From Solirubrobacteraceae bacterium (GTDB taxonomy: Bacteria > Actinomycetota > Thermoleophilia > Solirubrobacterales > Solirubrobacteraceae): a stretch of DNA of 64,000 nucleotides. This document shows positions 35,973 to 44,037 of this stretch, piece by piece. The stretch is taken from positions 1-64,000 of the forward strand of contig JAEMQS010000013.1 of the NCBI GenBank assembly GCA_016463765.1, given 5' to 3'. The translations under genes and the position numbers were made by a program. Each line of letters starts with the position of its first letter. The stretch's first letter is position 1. Under the pieces are notes generated by a model. The model did not search any database and was not told where the DNA came from. It saw only the letters and a program-made list of their open reading frames with translations.

Positions 35973-36971
35973 TTACGCGGGCGGGGCTGAGGACGGCAGC
36001 GTGGCACCACACGCCTCGCTGAAGAAGTCCGCCAGGCACGAGGTCCTCAGTCGCCATTTCGTGCGATATGCGGCACGCCATGCGGTGAGCGCCTCCTGCC
36101 CGCGCCAGTACGCAAGCTCGCGCTTCAGCCCTGGGGCCACGTCCTGATACTTGAGCCGGCGGGACGGCGTGATGCTGCGGACCTCGAAGACCGCCCAGCC
36201 GTCATCGGTCGCCACAGGCCCGACGATCTCTCCCCGCCGGGTGCGGAACATCGCGCGCCGAAGCTTCTCGTTCTCTCCCCATGACGACTCGAACCGCAAC
36301 ACGCCGCCACCGCCGAGGTGGGTATCCACGTCGCCATAGCGCTCGATCACCGCCTGCCAGCTCCGACCAGCCTGAAGGGCGGTCCGCGCTGCGTGTGCGC
36401 GGCGACGGGTCAGCGTCATGACAAGCGCGACGCGTCGGCGCTCGTCCGTCCGAAGCACCTCCGGGTGCTCGCGCACGTAGGCCCGCACATCCGCGTCGGT
36501 GACCGCAGGGGGCTCGGAAACCAGCCTCTGCTCGACTTGCGCTCGCAGGGTCTCCGCCCATACGGCGCCGCGCAGATCATCGATGGTCAGCCCCGAGCGC
36601 TCCAGGTCGCCGGCGGTCAGGTACCGCGTGCGGCGCATCTCGCCTATGTGCGCGTCGAGTTCCGCGTCGGTGACGGTCACGGTGACGCCGGCGTCGCGCG
36701 CCTCAGCCATGAGCCACTCTGCCTCGATGAGCGACAGGATCGCCCATCCGGCGTTCCGGCCCGGGAGCGTGATGCCCAAACGCTTCGCGCGTACAGGGTC
36801 GTACGTGTAGCGGATCCACCGATCCGCTTCCGCGCGATCAACGACTCCATCGCCGCCGCCCTGGTCGATCACGGCCACGGCAGTCGACTGCGCCCGGACA
36901 GGAGCCGGCACCAGAACGACGACGAGCAGCGCCCCGAAGAGCGCTGCTCGCCAGCGAAACCGTTCAGCCAA
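35973..36971 (-). CDS. secreted parvulin-type foldase-like protein (second copy)
   Basis: 332 residues with Sec signal peptide (LFGALLVVVLVPAPVRA). A SurA/PrsA N-terminal helical domain (AILSLIEAEWLMAEARDAGVTV) precedes a parvulin-like domain: ALVMTLTRRRAHAARTALQAGRSW, VIERYGDVDTHLGGGGVL, FRTRRGEIVGPVATDDGWAVFEV. It is a clear paralogue of the next gene, at which it begins three bases after the stop (TTG start). No lipobox, so unlike its neighbour it would be released or anchored otherwise. Two C-terminal Cys (RTSCLADFFSEACG) may form a disulphide, also seen in the paralogue. Confidence 0.85.
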   Translation of the reverse strand: MAERFRWRAALFGALLVVVLVPAPVRAQSTAVAVIDQGGGDGVVDRAEADRWIRYTYDPVRAKRLGITLPGRNAGWAILSLIEAEWLMAEARDAGVTVTVTDAELDAHIGEMRRTRYLTAGDLERSGLTIDDLRGAVWAETLRAQVEQRLVSEPPAVTDADVRAYVREHPEVLRTDERRRVALVMTLTRRRAHAARTALQAGRSWQAVIERYGDVDTHLGGGGVLRFESSWGENEKLRRAMFRTRRGEIVGPVATDDGWAVFEVRSITPSRRLKYQDVAPGLKRELAYWRGQEALTAWRAAYRTKWRLRTSCLADFFSEACGATLPSSAPPA

Positions 36972-36974
36972 GTG

Positions 36975-38201
36975 CTAGCGCGGCGTCGTCTGCGCACCCG
37001 GAGGCGCGGCAGGCGTCGGCTGGGGCTGCTCGCCGCCGGGCTGCTGTGCGCCACCCTGCGCCGGCGTGGTCGCCGTGTTCGTGTTCGGTGCCTTGGCGTT
37101 CTTGCAGTCCTGGATCACGTAGCCCTCGCGGCAGTTCGTCCGCTCCTTCCAGCGCTCGCGGTACTCCTTCACGAACGTGTCGAGGGACTTCTGCTGGTTC
37201 TGCGACGCGAGCAGCGACTTGATCGTCGGCGTGGCTTCCTTGACCGACTGCTGGTCCTTCGCGGTGATCTTCGTGACCCGGGCGACGTAGTAGCCGAACT
37301 GCGTCTTGATCGGGCCGATCGTCGTGTCCTTCTTGGCCGCGAAGACCGCGTCGTCGAGCGCCTTCTCCTGCTGGCCCTTCGTGACGCCGGCGAGCTTGCC
37401 GCCCTGGTCCTTGGACGCCTCGTCGATGGAGTAGCGCTTGGCGACAGCCGCCCAGCTCTCGCCGCCCTCGAGGGCCGCCTTCGCGCGGTCGGCCTGCTCC
37501 TTGGTCTTCGTCAGGATGACCAGGAGGTCGCGGCTCTCCGGCGTCGCGAACTGCGCCTTGTTCTTGTTGTAGTAGTCCGCGATCTGCTGGTTGGAGACCT
37601 TGTCCTTGCCCTTGGTGATCTTCGCGACCAGCTTCTGCTGGAGCTGCTCGACCTCGAGCTGGAACCGGATGTCCTCCTCGGTGGAGCCGGACTCCTTCAG
37701 GAACTTCTTGTAGTCCGCATCCTTCGGGAACGCCTGCTTCTTCTGCTCGGCGAACGCCTTGTCGATGTCGGCCTTGGTGACCTTGATGTCCTGCTCCTCG
37801 GCCTCGCCCTTGACCCACTGCGCGGCGATGAGGAACCCGAGCACCTGGTCGCGAAGGCCCTCCCACTCCTGCTTGCACTGCGCCTTGTACTGGGCGTCAG
37901 TGGTGGTGGGCTGACCCTTCGCCGGCTTCGGCGCGGTCTTCTTCTTGTTCGCGATGCACTTGGTGTAGTTCGGCGGGTCGGGCACCGGGATGGGATCGGA
38001 CCCAGGAGTCTGCCCGCTGCGGTTGGCAGCGATCGACATCCAGTGGTTGAAGTCCTCCGTGGTCACCACCCCGTCGCCGGGTGCATCGGAGACCTTGGCG
38101 ACGCCGTTGCCCGGCACGCTCTCGCCACAACCGGAGAAGACGACACCGATCGCGAGCACAAAAAAGGCGCCGAGCGCCAGGGGAAGACGTGTGAAGGACA
38201 T
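36975..38201 (-). CDS. lipoprotein peptidyl-prolyl isomerase / foldase (PrsA-like)
   Basis: 408 residues. Lipoprotein signal (FFVLAIGVVFSGC) then a SurA/PrsA N-domain (VLGFLIAAQWVKGEAEEQDIKVTKADIDK) and a parvulin domain (SRDLLVILTKTKEQADRAKAALEGG, WAAVAKRYSID, DDAVFAAKKDTTIGPIKTQFGYYVARV). It would help folding of exported proteins outside the membrane. Ends with a Pro/Gln-rich tail. A TACTAT -10 box lies about 30 bases upstream of the start. In mycobacteria the mfd-mazG region carries the lipoprotein gene lpqU; this gene may be the local functional equivalent only by position. Confidence 0.88.
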   Translation of the reverse strand: MSFTRLPLALGAFFVLAIGVVFSGCGESVPGNGVAKVSDAPGDGVVTTEDFNHWMSIAANRSGQTPGSDPIPVPDPPNYTKCIANKKKTAPKPAKGQPTTTDAQYKAQCKQEWEGLRDQVLGFLIAAQWVKGEAEEQDIKVTKADIDKAFAEQKKQAFPKDADYKKFLKESGSTEEDIRFQLEVEQLQQKLVAKITKGKDKVSNQQIADYYNKNKAQFATPESRDLLVILTKTKEQADRAKAALEGGESWAAVAKRYSIDEASKDQGGKLAGVTKGQQEKALDDAVFAAKKDTTIGPIKTQFGYYVARVTKITAKDQQSVKEATPTIKSLLASQNQQKSLDTFVKEYRERWKERTNCREGYVIQDCKNAKAPNTNTATTPAQGGAQQPGGEQPQPTPAAPPGAQTTPR

Positions 38202-38308
38202 GACCTATCCGGGTAGTGGGACCGTTGGCGATAGTAGCGAGTCCCCTAACCCCGGGCAGGCCTCGGGGATGCTTCTTTACGCGAACTTCATCAAGTTTCA
38301 CGGGGCCT

Positions 38309-41300
38309 TTAGGCGGCCACGGCCTCCTCGCTGACCACCGAGAGCAGCACGTCAGCCGCGTGGATGACCGCCGGGAAGCGCTGCTGCGGATCGTTGGAGA
38401 CCCGCACCGAGAGCTGGCTGCGCCCCGACTCGTACAGCGCCCCGGGGATCTCCGCGCGGATGGCCTTGGCCTGGTGTGACGTGAGATCGAGCGGCGTGAC
38501 GGCGAGCCGGTCGCCCTTGAAGGAGACGGCGGTCGCGCCCGCCCGGCCGAGCTTGATCCGCGCCACCTGGAGGTCGAGCAGGTTCGCCAACGGCTGCGGG
38601 ATCTCGCCGAAGCGGTCCTCGAGCTCGTCGCGCAGCAGCCCGAGCTCGGCCACCTCCCGTGAACCCGCGATCCGGCGGTGCACGTCGATCTTGGCCTGCT
38701 CGTACGGGATGTAGTCCGCGGGGACGTACGCGTCGACGTTGATGTCCAGGCGCACGGGCTCGGGCGCCTCGTCGAGATCCTCGCCCTCCGCGGCCGCCAT
38801 CTCGCGCACGGCGTCGTCGAGCATCTGGAGGTAGAGCTCGAAGCCGAGCGCCGCCACGTGGCCGGACTGCTCGTCGCCGAGCAGGTTGCCGGCGCCGCGC
38901 AGCTCGAGATCGCGCATCGCGACCTTGAAGCCCGCGCCGAGCTCGGTGTAGTCCGACAGGGCGCTCAGGCGCTGCGCCGCCTCGGGCGTCAGCGCCGCGT
39001 GGCTGGGATACAGCAGATACGCGTACGCGCGCTCGCGGCCCCGGCCCACCCGGCCGCGGATCTGGTAGAGCTGCGACAGGCCGAACAGGTCCGAGCGATC
39101 GACGATCAGCGTGTTCGCCTGCGGGATGTCGATGCCCGACTCGATGATCGACGTCGAGACCAGCACGTCGGCCTCACCGCGCAGGAAGCCCATCATCCGC
39201 GCCTCGAGCTCGGATTCGTCCATCTGCCCGTGTGCGACCTCGAATCGCATCTTCGGGCAGAGCGCGCGCAGGCGCTCGGCGGTCTCCTCGATCGAATCGA
39301 CGCGGTTGTGGAGGAAGAACGCCTGCCCGTTGCGCGCGTGCTCGCGCTCGAGCGCCTGCTTGACGAGGTCCTCGTCGTACTCGCCGACGAACGTCTTGAC
39401 CGGGCGGCGGCCCTCGGGCGGCGTCTCGATCGTCGTGATGTCGCGCAGGCCGGCGAGCGACATCTGCAGCGTGCGCGGGATCGGGGTCGCGCTCATCGAG
39501 ATGACGTCGACCTTCAGCTTCATCTGGCGCAGCAGCTCCTTCTGCTTGACGCCGAAGCGCTGCTCCTCGTCGATGATCAGCAGCCCGAGCTCCTTGGCCC
39601 GCACGTCGCGGGACAGGAGGCGGTGCGTGCCGATGAGGATGTCGACCTTGCCCGTCCCGAACGCGGCGATCGCCTCCTTCTGCTCCGCGGCCGAGCGGAA
39701 CCGGCTGACGTGGTCGATCGTGAACGGGTAGTCGCGCAGCCGCTCGGAGAACGTGCCGAAATGCTGCTGGGCGAGGATCGTCGTCGGCGCGAGGACGAGC
39801 ACCTGCCTGCCGCCGGCCGCCGCCTTGAACGCGGCGCGCAGCGCGACCTCGGTCTTGCCGTACCCGACGTCGCCGCAGATGAGGCGGTCCATCGGGCGGG
39901 GCGCCTCCATGTCGCTCTTGACGAGCTCGATCGCCTCCAGCTGGTCGGCGGTCTCCGTGTACGGGAAGCGCGCCTCGAACTCGCCCTGCCACTCGCCGTC
40001 GGGATCGAACGCGTGGCCGGTGCGGCGCTTGCGCTCGGCGTAGAGGTTGAGCAGCTCGCCCGCGAGCTCCTGGGCCGCGCGCCGTGCGCGAGCCTTGAGG
40101 TTGTCCCACCGCGCGCCGCCGAGCTTGGACAGCGACGGCTCGCCGCCCGCCGCACCGAGGTAGCGGCTGATCTTCGCCAGCTGCTCGGTGGGCATGTAGA
40201 CCTTGTCCTCGCCCTGGAACTGGAGCTGGAGGTAGTCGCGCGTGACGCCCGCGACGGTCTTCGTCTCGAACCCGGCGAACCGGGCGACGCCGTGGTCCTC
40301 ATGGACGATGTAGTCGCCCGTGCGCAGATCGGTGAACGACCGCAGCGCGCCGCGCCGCCGGCCGCCGAGCTGCTCGCCGCGCGTCTCGGTGCGGCGGCGG
40401 CGGATCAGGCGGTGCTCGGGGAAGACCGCGAGCTTGAGCTGCGGGGCGACGAACCCGTCCCGCAGGCGCGCCTGGGCGAAGCGCAGCACGGGCTCGGACG
40501 AGGCCGGATCGCCGGCGCCCATCCACGACGCCTTGACCCGCGCGAGGTTGTACGCCGCGCGGTCGCCCTCACCCTTCTGCGGCCAGGTGACGATCGTGCG
40601 GTAGCCGGAGCGGACCTGCTTTTCGAGCTCGGTCTCGGCCTCCTTCAGCGAGCGGGCCGCCGTGTCCGCGCTCTGGGCGCGCAGCGTGATCGGCTGATCG
40701 GACTCCAGCGCGCTCAGGCGGATGCGCGCGCGGGCGTCGAGCGCGCCCTTCACGTCGTCGGGCTTGACGTACAGGTCGTGCGCGTCGGCGTCGTGGAACG
40801 CGGCGCACACGTCGTCCCAGTGGTCGCGCAGCACGGGCGCGAGCTCCTCCTCGGCCGCGAGGATGACGTCCGCCCCGGGGACGAGGTCGAGGAACGCGCC
40901 GAAGCGGTCGACGGGCAGCAGCTCGGCGACGTCCGGGCGGTCCTCGTCGCTGTCCGTCGCACTGACGGCGGCCAGCTCGCGGTGCTCGACGGCCAGCTCG
41001 GCGGCGGGCGCGACCTCGACCTCTGTCGCGTCGCCCAGCGAGCGCTGCGTGAAGGTGGAGAACCAGCGCAGCGATTCGATCTCGATGTCGAACAGCTCGA
41101 CGCGGATCGCGCGATCCTCGGTCGCCGGATAGAGGTCGAGGATGCCGCCGCGGATGGCGAACTGGCCGCGGTCGTCGACCTGGTCGACCCGCTCGTAGCC
41201 CGCGGCCACGAGCTGCTCGGCGGCCTCGTCGAGGTCGAGGAGCTCGCCGACCTTCAGCGTGAAACCGTGGGGCCGCAGCTCGGGGTCGGGCACCTTCTCG

Positions 41301-41674
41301 GACAGCGCGACGGCCGAGACGACGACGACGGGCGGTTCGCCGCCCGGCGCGATGAGCGCGTCGAGCGCGGCGACGCGCAGGCCCACGAGGTGCGGCGGCG
41401 GCGCGAGGTGCGACTCGTAGGTGACGCCGCGGCTCGGGTAGTAGCGCACCGGGCGGGGCGACAGCCACGCGCGCAGGTCGGTCGCGAGATCGCGCGCCTG
41501 CCGGTCGTCGGCGGCCACGACGAGCACGGGGCGGGCCTCGGCCGGTGCGTCGGCGAGCGCCGCGATGAGGTACGGCCGCAGCGCCGAGGAGACGAACGCA
41601 CGGCCGCCGTCACGCTGGAGCGTGACCGCGTCAGGAGACTCGTCGAGGTGGCTGAGGAGGGGGCGCAGCGTCAT
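38309..41674 (-). CDS. mfd: transcription-repair coupling factor Mfd
   Basis: 1121-residue SF2 translocase that releases stalled RNA polymerase and recruits UvrA. The N-terminal UvrB-like part (QFAIRGGILDLYPATEDRAIRVELF), the RNA-polymerase-interacting domain (GDYIVHEDHGVARFAGFE) and the helicase motor (ICGDVGYGKTEVALRAAF, LLIIDEEQRFGVKQKELL, SATPIPRTLQMSL, FFLHNRVDSIEETAERL, QIRGRVGRGRERAYAYLL) are all intact, with the TRCF C-terminal domain. The large ORF on the other strand is a GC shadow. Upstream of the foldase genes on the same strand. Confidence 0.98.
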   Translation of the reverse strand: MTLRPLLSHLDESPDAVTLQRDGGRAFVSSALRPYLIAALADAPAEARPVLVVAADDRQARDLATDLRAWLSPRPVRYYPSRGVTYESHLAPPPHLVGLRVAALDALIAPGGEPPVVVVSAVALSEKVPDPELRPHGFTLKVGELLDLDEAAEQLVAAGYERVDQVDDRGQFAIRGGILDLYPATEDRAIRVELFDIEIESLRWFSTFTQRSLGDATEVEVAPAAELAVEHRELAAVSATDSDEDRPDVAELLPVDRFGAFLDLVPGADVILAAEEELAPVLRDHWDDVCAAFHDADAHDLYVKPDDVKGALDARARIRLSALESDQPITLRAQSADTAARSLKEAETELEKQVRSGYRTIVTWPQKGEGDRAAYNLARVKASWMGAGDPASSEPVLRFAQARLRDGFVAPQLKLAVFPEHRLIRRRRTETRGEQLGGRRRGALRSFTDLRTGDYIVHEDHGVARFAGFETKTVAGVTRDYLQLQFQGEDKVYMPTEQLAKISRYLGAAGGEPSLSKLGGARWDNLKARARRAAQELAGELLNLYAERKRRTGHAFDPDGEWQGEFEARFPYTETADQLEAIELVKSDMEAPRPMDRLICGDVGYGKTEVALRAAFKAAAGGRQVLVLAPTTILAQQHFGTFSERLRDYPFTIDHVSRFRSAAEQKEAIAAFGTGKVDILIGTHRLLSRDVRAKELGLLIIDEEQRFGVKQKELLRQMKLKVDVISMSATPIPRTLQMSLAGLRDITTIETPPEGRRPVKTFVGEYDEDLVKQALEREHARNGQAFFLHNRVDSIEETAERLRALCPKMRFEVAHGQMDESELEARMMGFLRGEADVLVSTSIIESGIDIPQANTLIVDRSDLFGLSQLYQIRGRVGRGRERAYAYLLYPSHAALTPEAAQRLSALSDYTELGAGFKVAMRDLELRGAGNLLGDEQSGHVAALGFELYLQMLDDAVREMAAAEGEDLDEAPEPVRLDINVDAYVPADYIPYEQAKIDVHRRIAGSREVAELGLLRDELEDRFGEIPQPLANLLDLQVARIKLGRAGATAVSFKGDRLAVTPLDLTSHQAKAIRAEIPGALYESGRSQLSVRVSNDPQQRFPAVIHAADVLLSVVSEEAVAA

Positions 41675-41745
41675 GAAGCGGGCACGCGCAGCGACCGCGC
41701 AGATGCGCGGCCCGGACGTACGCGACCCACTCTAGGCGGTGGCTC

Positions 41746-42375
41746 TCAGGGCTCTGCGGGGTGCGTCACGCACCACCAGATCTCGGTCAGCGCGCCGGCC
41801 AGTTCGTCGACGTCGCAGCTGGCCGAACCACGCACGCCGAGCATCTGCTGCACCGAGCGCTCAGAGGTCCAGGTCATCGCCTCCGCCAGCACCGCCGCCT
41901 TGCGGTCGCCGAGTTCGGGACGGATGGCCAGGATCCACGTCGCGGTCGTCGCCGACGCGGAGCGCATGTTCTCGCGCCACGCCTCGCGGACCTCCGGGTC
42001 GTACTCGGCCAGCTCGATGATCCCGGCGAACACCGGGGCGTGACTCAGCGAGGTCCGCAGGCCCGCGGACATGATCTCCTGCAGCTGGTCGCGCGTGATG
42101 TCGGGGTCGGCGATGGCGTCCCCCGCGATGTCGTGCCAGTCCTGCACCGCCGTGTCGTGGAGCGCCTCGATGAGATGCCGCTTATCCGGGAAATGCAGGT
42201 AGAACGTGGCGCGAGACACCTCGGCCTCGGAGGCGAGTTTCGACACCGTCAACGCCGCGACGGAGTCTCCGCGTTCCAGCATCCGGCGCGCCGCGTCGAG
42301 GATGCGCTCACGGGTCGCGGCACGACGCGCGGCGCCGACGCGGGCCTGCACGGTGAAGGTGCGCGTGGCGGTCAT
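41746..42375 (-). CDS. TetR-family transcriptional regulator
   Basis: 209 residues. HTH: LTVSKLASEAEVSRATFYLHFPDKRHLIEAL; a long C-terminal helical domain. It lies between the methyltransferase and mfd, all on the minus strand. Its position (beside mfd) recalls the TetR gene next to mfd in mycobacteria. An imperfect inverted repeat (GTATAC-N6-GTACAC, 42420-42437) is 45 bases upstream of its start and may be its operator. Confidence 0.9.
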   Translation of the reverse strand: MTATRTFTVQARVGAARRAATRERILDAARRMLERGDSVAALTVSKLASEAEVSRATFYLHFPDKRHLIEALHDTAVQDWHDIAGDAIADPDITRDQLQEIMSAGLRTSLSHAPVFAGIIELAEYDPEVREAWRENMRSASATTATWILAIRPELGDRKAAVLAEAMTWTSERSVQQMLGVRGSASCDVDELAGALTEIWWCVTHPAEP

Positions 42376-42419
42376 CGCGGGTGCCGGTCCTTCCGAGGCA
42401 TGGTCAACATCTGCTCAGC

Positions 42420-42437
42420 GTATACCCGGTTGTACAC
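42420..42437. promoter_or_regulatory. possible operator upstream of tetR
   Basis: GTATAC-CCGGTT-GTACAC, inverted with one mismatch, in the gap between the methyltransferase stop and the tetR start. Weak but well placed. Confidence 0.35.
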
Positions 42438-42455
42438 ACTGGCCATCCGGATGGA

Positions 42456-43223
42456 CTACCGATCGGGTCGCGGCCCTGCCGTGGCCTCGATGTTCAGCCG
42501 GACGTAGCGCGCGACCTCGAAGTCGCCCAGCTGCGCCAGGACGGCGCCGACGAAGGCGTCGTGCGAGGCCGGATCGAGCCGCTCGAGGTGGGCGCCGAGC
42601 ATCACCGTGCGCAGATACTCCTCCGGCGCCCCGGCGGTGGGCACCTTCCGGGGCTCCAGCCAGCACCGCACGTCCGTGAACCCCGCGGCACGCAGCCGCT
42701 CCTCGGTCTCCCGCGCCCCGGCGAACGTCCAGGGGTCGAAGCCCGCCAGCGCCTCGGCGAACGGCGGCGACGAGCTGGCGTTCGCCGCCGCGAAGCGCAC
42801 GTCGGCGACGTTGCCCGCCCCGCCGCACTGGGCGACCAGGCGCCCGCCCTCACGCAGGACCCCGTGCAGACGGGTGAACAGCGCGTCATGGTCGGCGACC
42901 CAGTGCAGGGTCGCCGTCGACAGGATGGCGTCGACCGTCGTCTCCAGCTCCAGCGTCGTCAGGTCGGCGACCCGCACGTCGGCGCCCTCGCCCAGGCGCT
43001 CGGTCGCCAGCGCCACCATCGCCGGGGACGCGTCCACCGCGATGACGTGCCCGCGCGGCAGCCGCGCGACCAGCTGCTCGGTGACGGCGCCCGCGCCGCA
43101 GCCCGCGTCGAGGACCGTCTCGTCACCCGCGAGCGTCAGCCGGTCCAGCACCTCGTGGCCGAGCGCGACGACGCCCGTCGCGACGCGGTCGTAGCTGGGC
43201 GCGTTCCAATCGTGCGGGCTCAT
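42456..43223 (-). CDS. SAM-dependent methyltransferase (trans-aconitate methyltransferase-like)
   Basis: 255 residues from ATG 43223 (MSPHDWNAPSYDRVATGV). The class I SAM-binding motif is VLDAGCGAGAVTEQL, motif II HVIAVDASPAMVALA, and the acidic-loop/LHW region ILSTATLHWVADHDALF resembles Tam-type trans-aconitate methyltransferases. Small-molecule carboxyl or related methylation is inferred. The ORF-track entry to 43913 reads through the neighbouring gene. An 18-bp perfect palindrome overlaps the presumed -10 region just upstream, pointing to repression, perhaps by the downstream TetR. Confidence 0.9.
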   Translation of the reverse strand: MSPHDWNAPSYDRVATGVVALGHEVLDRLTLAGDETVLDAGCGAGAVTEQLVARLPRGHVIAVDASPAMVALATERLGEGADVRVADLTTLELETTVDAILSTATLHWVADHDALFTRLHGVLREGGRLVAQCGGAGNVADVRFAAANASSSPPFAEALAGFDPWTFAGARETEERLRAAGFTDVRCWLEPRKVPTAGAPEEYLRTVMLGAHLERLDPASHDAFVGAVLAQLGDFEVARYVRLNIEATAGPRPDR

Positions 43224-43234
43224 GGGCCCACCGT

Positions 43235-43252
43235 AACATACGGCCGTATGTT
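43235..43252. promoter_or_regulatory. 18-bp perfect palindrome before the methyltransferase gene
   Basis: AACATACGGCCGTATGTT, a perfect palindrome of the kind bound by TetR proteins. The minus-strand TATGTT within it is a plausible -10 box, which would place the transcript start about five bases before the ATG at 43223. Confidence 0.65.
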
Positions 43253-43255
43253 TTC

Positions 43256-44035
43256 TCAAACACCGTCCGGAGCGTCGCCGTACGCGGCCTCCAGGCCGGC
43301 GGCGGTCGCCTCGACCTGCTCGCGGAGCCCCCGTACGTCGACGGCCAGCGCGTGCTCGCCCGCCTCCTCCTCCGTGACGGCCATCCGGACCAGCCGCGCG
43401 TTGATCCCGCCGAGCTGGGCGTTGACCTCCTCCATCTGCGCCAGCGACCGGTGCAGGACCGCCCGCAGCTCCTCCAGCGCCTCGCGTTGATCGCGCAGCG
43501 CCGCGAGCGTGCCCGCGGACGCCGCGGGCCGCGGACCCGCGGCCGCCGCCGTGAGCTCCGCCAGCCGGCGGTCGAGCGCCGGGACATCCTGCGCCGCGAG
43601 GTACGTCCACACGCGCTGCGAGCGCGCCGCGATCTTCTCGATCGCCCCCACGAGTCCGTCGATCTCGGACCCGACCTCGGCGAAGGACAGCGACGAGCCG
43701 GCAATCGTCTGGCGCACCGTGCCCGCCTCGCGCCGGGCGCGCTCGACGTGCGCCCTGATCGGGGGCGCCAGATCGCCCGTCTTCAGGCGGCGCTGCTCCT
43801 TCGGGCGGGCGCGGCCGTAGACGTCGTCGCCCACCCGCTCGGCCTCGTCGCCGTCGAAGAACGTCAGCGCCACCAGCGCCAGGTACACCACGACCGCCAC
43901 GCCGAGCAGCCACGTCGTCCCGAGCAGCAGCGCCCCGGCCGCGACCGCCGCGGTCACCAGGATCGTCACCGGCTTCGTCGCCGCGTTGACGACGAGCGCG
44001 CGCTGCAGATGGCTTCTGGTGACCTCGCGCGCCAC
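43256..44035 (-). CDS. membrane-anchored coiled-coil protein, partner of vWA gene
   Basis: 259 residues. Two adjacent membrane helices near the N-terminus (VTILVTAAVAAGALLLGTTWLLGVAVVVYLAL region, 22-60) and then a long, mostly helical cytoplasmic part (SEIDGLVGAIEKIAARSQRVW, QREALEELRAVLHRSLAQMEEVNAQL). No named family fits well; it recalls XpaC-like proteins that travel with TelA and vWA genes. Two bases separate it from the vWA gene, so the two are an operon. GTG start. Confidence 0.7.
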   Translation of the reverse strand: MAREVTRSHLQRALVVNAATKPVTILVTAAVAAGALLLGTTWLLGVAVVVYLALVALTFFDGDEAERVGDDVYGRARPKEQRRLKTGDLAPPIRAHVERARREAGTVRQTIAGSSLSFAEVGSEIDGLVGAIEKIAARSQRVWTYLAAQDVPALDRRLAELTAAAAGPRPAASAGTLAALRDQREALEELRAVLHRSLAQMEEVNAQLGGINARLVRMAVTEEEAGEHALAVDVRGLREQVEATAAGLEAAYGDAPDGV

Positions 44036-44037
44036 GG

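Noticed and set aside
36318-38216. Plus-strand ORF of 632 codons
   Set aside because: Antisense to the two foldases; Leu/Arg-rich low complexity.
38678-42043. Plus-strand ORF of 1121 codons
   Set aside because: Exact antisense shadow of mfd and tetR, low-complexity Arg/Leu/Glu composition.
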